14,697 nucleotides of DNA from Tissierellia bacterium (GTDB taxonomy: Bacteria; Bacillota; Clostridia; Tissierellales; Tissierellaceae), in NCBI GenBank assembly GCA_012521625.1, contig JAAYLY010000215.1, positions 1 to 14,697 of the forward strand, given 5' to 3'. Below, in pieces: positions 11,400 through 14,697 of the stretch; the stretch's first letter is position 1, and the number at the start of each line of letters is the position of its first letter. The translations under genes were made by a program, and so were the position numbers. Under the pieces are notes generated by a model. The model made no database searches. It was not told the DNA's origin and was given only the letters and a program-made list of their open reading frames with translations.

Positions 11400-13112
11400 C
11401 TAATCCTTGGGAATCATAGGATTGATTGGGTATATTATCCTGCCAGTTTCTGGATCTATATATAACAGCCAGTAGCCTAAGCCGTCTTTGCTTTCATACC
11501 AGGTGTTAAAGCCGGTGGTGCCATTTTGTGGATGGTCTTCTGAAATGAACCTGCCTGGGACTCCATATACGAAGAACTTAACTTCATCATTTACATTATA
11601 AAGTCCGAAGATATAGTGGCCGTACTTCTTCATCAAGGCTGTAGCTGTAACGGCATTCTCAACTAGAGGAAATTTCCTATTACCGCTAGCTATGTAGCTA
11701 AAGTATGGTAAAAATCCCATATCCTCCTTGGGATTTTGTATATCTATCCTCCACCAGTTATAGCCCTCTAGGTCTATCTTAAAGGGTTCCACATAGGGGA
11801 AATACCTTAATATGCTTAAGACATAGTTGGTAGCCTGCATCTTCTGATTTAATCGCCTTTGGGCTTCTGGACTTAAGACCTGGGCTTCATCTAGCTCATA
11901 TTCTGCCTCGCTAAACATCTCCTGCATGGCCCTTTGATATTCCTCTTCAGTTATTCTTAGGATGGGACTAGCTCCTAGGGAATCATCTAGGGGTATATAT
12001 TTCTCCTCTTCAACTTCAACATCCACATCCCCTACTGGATCTACTCCATTTCCTTCTTTAGCTAGAGAATCAGATACTTCTCCTACTTGTTTATCTATTG
12101 GATCAGCCTCTTCAACTACTTCCCCATCTGCTAAATCTTCTGCTGGGATATCTACATCTTCTTTCATTAGGGCTTCTTGTTCTAAGTCTTGTTCTTTAAT
12201 ATCTTCTTTCTCTTCTTCAACGAGAAAATCTCCTAAGTCATTTTTAATATACTTTACTTCTTCCCCTGTTATTTGAAGATTATCCTTTACCCTTTCAGCT
12301 TCCCTATCTAAGACATCAGCTTCCCCTATATTTTGTCCATTATCTTCCTCAATTACTGCATCAGCCTTGATAAATTCTTCTATCCTTTCACTGGGTTCTT
12401 CTTCCACCCTAAAACCTATGGTCCTTTCAGTTGCAGGATCCTTTTCTTTTACTTGGGCTTCTCCTTCCCTTATACCCTCATCCTCTTCAGGCCTACTCTT
12501 ACTATCATGGCTATCAAGTCTAGCATCTCCTACCTCAAAGCCTTTCTCCTTATCTAGATCAGGCCTTTCTACTTCTACATCCCTTGATTCTATGTCCTTT
12601 TTATAAGCCTTCTCCTTCCTATCTTCAGTTACTTCTTCTACTTTCGCTATAGCCGATTCCTTTGCAGCTAGGGTCTTATCTTCCCTTGGTTGGAAGCCCA
12701 TCCCCTTAGGCTTTTCCTCACCCTTTAACTCTTCTATATATTCTTCAATAGACCCGTCCTTCTTATTTAGGTATCCGCCTAATAATACATCCTTGCCTTT
12801 CAATATAAGAATACCATTTATCCTATCAAATGAAAAGCCTGCCGCCTCCAATTCCTTATAATTTAGGGATAAGTTTGCCCTTGCCCTACCCCTTTGGTCC
12901 GTATAAATCTTGCCCCCTTCGTAAGCCCCATTATCAAGTAGGACTACCTCATAGCTTGTATCCCCCTCTGCCTTATCCATATTTATAGATAGGGTTAGCC
13001 GGTTGTTCCTTAATTCCAGTTTGCCATGTCCCTTTGGATTAAGATATCTTATACTAGAGTAGTCGTTTTTTAATATGAAAAACTTTCGTTTGAAGTTTAA
13101 TCCAGTTGACAT
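11400..13112 (-). CDS. Unknown 570-residue protein: conserved N- and C-terminal parts joined by a long acidic linker
   Basis: I do not recognise a named function. Residues about 1-125 form a compact beta-rich part (contains GHGKLELRNNRLTLSI and YTDQRGRARANLSL). About 126-385 is low-complexity and very rich in Glu and Asp, probably disordered. About 386-570 is a second folded part rich in aromatics (YNWWRIDI, YFPYVEPF, VYGVPGRFISEDHP, GYWLLYIDPETGRIIYP). No signal peptide or membrane span is visible, so it should be cytoplasmic. Similar two-part proteins seem familiar from spore-forming clostridia. AAGGGGGG lies 6 bases before the ATG. A weak sigma-E-like promoter overlaps the end of rsmA, hinting at a sporulation role. 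It takes the place of yabG in the B. subtilis order but does not look homologous. Confidence 0.8.
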   Translation of the reverse strand: MSTGLNFKRKFFILKNDYSSIRYLNPKGHGKLELRNNRLTLSINMDKAEGDTSYEVVLLDNGAYEGGKIYTDQRGRARANLSLNYKELEAAGFSFDRINGILILKGKDVLLGGYLNKKDGSIEEYIEELKGEEKPKGMGFQPREDKTLAAKESAIAKVEEVTEDRKEKAYKKDIESRDVEVERPDLDKEKGFEVGDARLDSHDSKSRPEEDEGIREGEAQVKEKDPATERTIGFRVEEEPSERIEEFIKADAVIEEDNGQNIGEADVLDREAERVKDNLQITGEEVKYIKNDLGDFLVEEEKEDIKEQDLEQEALMKEDVDIPAEDLADGEVVEEADPIDKQVGEVSDSLAKEGNGVDPVGDVDVEVEEEKYIPLDDSLGASPILRITEEEYQRAMQEMFSEAEYELDEAQVLSPEAQRRLNQKMQATNYVLSILRYFPYVEPFKIDLEGYNWWRIDIQNPKEDMGFLPYFSYIASGNRKFPLVENAVTATALMKKYGHYIFGLYNVNDEVKFFVYGVPGRFISEDHPQNGTTGFNTWYESKDGLGYWLLYIDPETGRIIYPINPMIPKD

Positions 13113-13128
13113 AAAAAACCCCCCTTAT

Positions 13129-13152
13129 AAACATATATTTAATTATATGTTT
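13129..13152 (-). repeat. Perfect 9-bp inverted repeat overlapping the rsmA stop
   Basis: AAACATATA, six bases, TATATGTTT, spanning the TAA stop of rsmA. There is no T-run after it, so it is a weak candidate terminator; it may be an operator or simply overlap of the -10 of the next gene. Confidence 0.5.
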
Positions 13153-13168
13153 AAGGGAGGTAATATTT
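13142..13168 (-). promoter_or_regulatory. Weak sigma-E-like promoter of the 570-residue gene
   Basis: AAATATT (13168..13162) and CATATAAT (13149..13142) on the minus strand are separated by 12 bases. The hexamers resemble sigma-E elements, but the spacer is one or two bases short, so the call is tentative. Confidence 0.3.
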
Positions 13169-14006
13169 TACTAATATTGATAAAATCTTCTAAGGACAGT
13201 TCTTCCGCCCTGCTTTCAGGCTTGATATCGGCCAGGATTAGGTCCTTTCTTATGTCTTCCTTGTCTAAATCGAAGCCATAAGTAGATAGGGCATTTAAGA
13301 CGGTCTTCCTCCTCTTGGAGAAGGCTGCTTTTACTATCTTAAATAGCTTATCCCTGTCTACATCAGGAAGCTCCTTTTTTATATCCAACTTCATGACGGA
13401 GGAATCTACCTTTGGCTGGGGCATAAAGACGGTCTTAGGCACCTTTAGGATTATTTGGGGTTCACTAAAGAAGGATACATATACAGATAGGGAGCCGTAG
13501 GTTTTATTACCATGCTTAGCCACCATCCTGTCGGCCACTTCCTTCTGAATCATTACCGTTATGGATTCAAAGAGCTGGCTGTCTTCCAACAGCTGGGTCA
13601 AGATGGGGGTAGTTACATAGTAGGGTAGGTTAGCTACCACCTTAACAGGTCCACCATTTAATTTTTCATCTATCAATTTTTTAATATCCACCTTTAAAAT
13701 GTCCCCATGGACTATTTCCACATTGTCATAGTCGGCTAAGGTTTCATCTAATACTGGCAGCAGGCTTTCATCTAGCTCAACAGATACGACCTGCTTAGCA
13801 CTTAAGGCCAGCTCTTCCGTTAAGGTTCCTATACCAGGACCTATTTCCAACACATAGTCATCCTTACTTATACCTGCGCCCTCAACTATCTTCCTAACTA
13901 TATTGCCATCAATTAGGAAGTTTTGGCCAAGGCTTTTGGAAAATTTAAAGCCATATTTTTCAATTATCTCCTTTACATATTTGGGGGAGTACAATCTAGT
14001 CTTCAT
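13143..14006 (-). CDS. rsmA: 16S rRNA (adenine1518-N6/adenine1519-N6)-dimethyltransferase
   Basis: RsmA (KsgA) dimethylates two adjacent adenines in the 3' hairpin of 16S rRNA during 30S assembly, using S-adenosylmethionine. With the start at 14006 it has 287 residues. Motifs: FSKSLGQNFLID near 22-33, the SAM loop VLEIGPGIGTLT at 52-63, acidic Glu77 (SVELDE) and Asp102 (HGDIL), and the catalytic NLPY at 126-129. The C-terminal domain includes FSKRRKTVLNAL. The start is ATG 14006, which overlaps the end of rnmV; a longer frame from 14030 lacks a ribosome binding site and begins inside rnmV. Pairing with rnmV is the classic Firmicutes order. Confidence 0.97.
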   Translation of the reverse strand: MKTRLYSPKYVKEIIEKYGFKFSKSLGQNFLIDGNIVRKIVEGAGISKDDYVLEIGPGIGTLTEELALSAKQVVSVELDESLLPVLDETLADYDNVEIVHGDILKVDIKKLIDEKLNGGPVKVVANLPYYVTTPILTQLLEDSQLFESITVMIQKEVADRMVAKHGNKTYGSLSVYVSFFSEPQIILKVPKTVFMPQPKVDSSVMKLDIKKELPDVDRDKLFKIVKAAFSKRRKTVLNALSTYGFDLDKEDIRKDLILADIKPESRAEELSLEDFINISKILPPLNI

Positions 14007-14541
14007 CCTTATCGATCCTCTCCATTGCATCTAAGAATTCTTCTCTACTTATGCCGAAGTTATTCAGACGGTTTAAAAGCTGTTTAGCATTGGCATAGCC
14101 TATCCCTAGGATTTCTCCAAGCCTTTCCCTCCTATAGCTGGAGTCGGGCCCTCCTGCTAGGCCGAATTCCAGTAGGTCTTCCCTAGTAAAGTTTTCAGTC
14201 CTTTCAACCCTACTAGGCCTGGCCTTCTTTATGGCCTCTATTATATCCTCCTTGCTGGCATTTTCTACTCCTATATCTCCCTTCTTTAGGGCCTTTCCCT
14301 GGGGTAGGAAGGCATGCTTACAGTTCTTAATATGCTTGGATAAATCCCTCCTAATTTTTTCCCCTGCATAATCGGGATCCGTCAAGATTATGATGCCCCT
14401 TCTTTGGGCAATATTCTTCAATTCCTTTATGAATTCCCTCTTATAGCCAAAGCCGTTACAGGCTATAACCTCAGCATCAACTGCAGCCTTTACAGCCGCT
14501 ATATCATCCTTGCCCTCTACTACTATTACTTCCTTGATCAT
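13996..14541 (-). CDS. rnmV: Ribonuclease M5
   Basis: RNase M5 cuts the 5S rRNA precursor on both sides to give mature 5S rRNA, with ribosomal protein L18 as cofactor in B. subtilis. The 181-residue protein has the Toprim domain with catalytic Glu9 (VVEGKDD) and Asp55/Asp57 (ILTDPDYAG), followed by the C-terminal domain with PSRVERTENFTREDLLEFGL. The start at 14541 is chosen because AAAGGA ends 9 bases before it and the Toprim strand starts directly; the frame remains open upstream to a GTG at 14589, but that lies in the mobile-element end. Its stop overlaps the rsmA start region. No promoter is visible in the 34 bases before the element end, so transcription probably enters through the element. 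Confidence 0.96.
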   Translation of the reverse strand: MIKEVIVVEGKDDIAAVKAAVDAEVIACNGFGYKREFIKELKNIAQRRGIIILTDPDYAGEKIRRDLSKHIKNCKHAFLPQGKALKKGDIGVENASKEDIIEAIKKARPSRVERTENFTREDLLEFGLAGGPDSSYRRERLGEILGIGYANAKQLLNRLNNFGISREEFLDAMERIDKDED

Positions 14542-14574
14542 TATTTTCATTCCTTTGATATAGTCTTGATTAAT

Positions 14575-14697
14575 GTGAACTACCTCCACCTATAGAGGTG
14601 GTGGCTTCGTGGTCAATACTCCCATCGGAGCAAGTTTACCCACGCTCAAAGGGCTGTTCCATCCCCATATTTACCATCTACATGGCTAATTTTAGTA
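14575..14697 (-). mobile_element. 3' end of an IS200/IS605-type element with omega-RNA-like structure (partial)
   Basis: On the minus strand the sequence runs in from beyond the window and shows structure typical of TnpB-type element right ends: GTGG (14643..14640) pairing with CCAC (14612..14609), an inner CTCC/GGAG hairpin (14630..14619), then GAAGCC, a terminal stem CCACCT/AGGTGG (14601..14586) and GTTCAC (14580..14575). The GAAGCC-hairpin-GTTCAC arrangement is a common right-end signature in this family. No transposase reading frame is complete here; a short open stretch ending in TGA near 14648 could be the last residues of a tnpB gene. If an omega-RNA is made, its guide would begin at the rnmV leader. 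Exact element end is inferred. Confidence 0.6.

Noticed and set aside
11962..12276. Ser-rich plus-strand frames opposite the acidic linker
   Set aside because: Ser/Thr/Phe richness is the expected antisense of Glu/Asp/Ala codons; no promoter or ribosome binding site is seen.
14007..14030. Longer rsmA start at 14030
   Set aside because: It lies inside rnmV with no ribosome binding site, and the eight extra residues are not family-like.
14542..14589. Longer rnmV start at a GTG (14589) or ATG (14550)
   Set aside because: The GTG lies inside the mobile-element hairpin without a ribosome binding site, and AAAGGA directly abuts the 14550 ATG; 14541 has correct spacing and the normal family N-terminus.

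Overview
The window looks like chromosomal DNA of a low-GC, endospore-forming anaerobe of the Clostridia/Tissierellia type. The grounds are AT-rich DNA with heavy use of AGG and ATA codons, strong AGGAGG-type ribosome binding sites, spore genes (spoIIR, a gerA-gerB-gerC germinant receptor operon, a SPOCS/LysM coat-type protein), and a gene that needs selenocysteine decoding. No species is named; this is inference from gene content. Nearly everything lies on the minus strand, so the biological reading order runs from high to low coordinates.

The right part (14.7-11.0 kb) begins with what looks like the 3' end of an IS200/IS605-type element (structured RNA plus terminal hairpin), followed within about 35 bases by rnmV (5S rRNA maturase) and rsmA/ksgA. 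Next come a 570-residue protein of unknown function with a long acidic linker, and an ArsR-family metal sensor whose ribosome binding site touches that gene's stop codon.

The middle (11.0-7.8 kb) is a small redox and metal cluster: a YruB-type glutaredoxin, a DUF1858 CxxC protein (the only plus-strand gene), a YvlD-like membrane protein, a HesB-like selenoprotein read through an in-frame UGA, a 33-codon Cys-rich mini-ORF, and the magnesium channel gene mgtE. The glutaredoxin and selenoprotein promoters carry the same ATACCC-N5-GGGTAT operator at the same offset from the -10 box, so they probably share a thiol or metal-responsive repressor that is not in the window.

The left part (7.8-0 kb) resumes an order resembling Bacillus subtilis rnmV-ksgA-yabG-veg-sspF-ispE: veg under two consensus promoters, a SPOCS/LysM protein with a sigma-E-like promoter, ispE, the gerA-gerB-gerC operon with a forespore-type promoter, and spoIIR with a forespore-type promoter. 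The redox/metal cluster therefore sits inside an otherwise conserved housekeeping/sporulation neighbourhood.

The best leads for follow-up are the UGA-containing HesB gene with a recognisable SECIS hairpin, the shared operator, the cysteine mini-ORF, the hairpin that may silence gerA translation on read-through mRNA while being absent from the sporulation transcript, and the IS605-type RNA end abutting rnmV. All promoter and operator calls come from reading motifs by eye.
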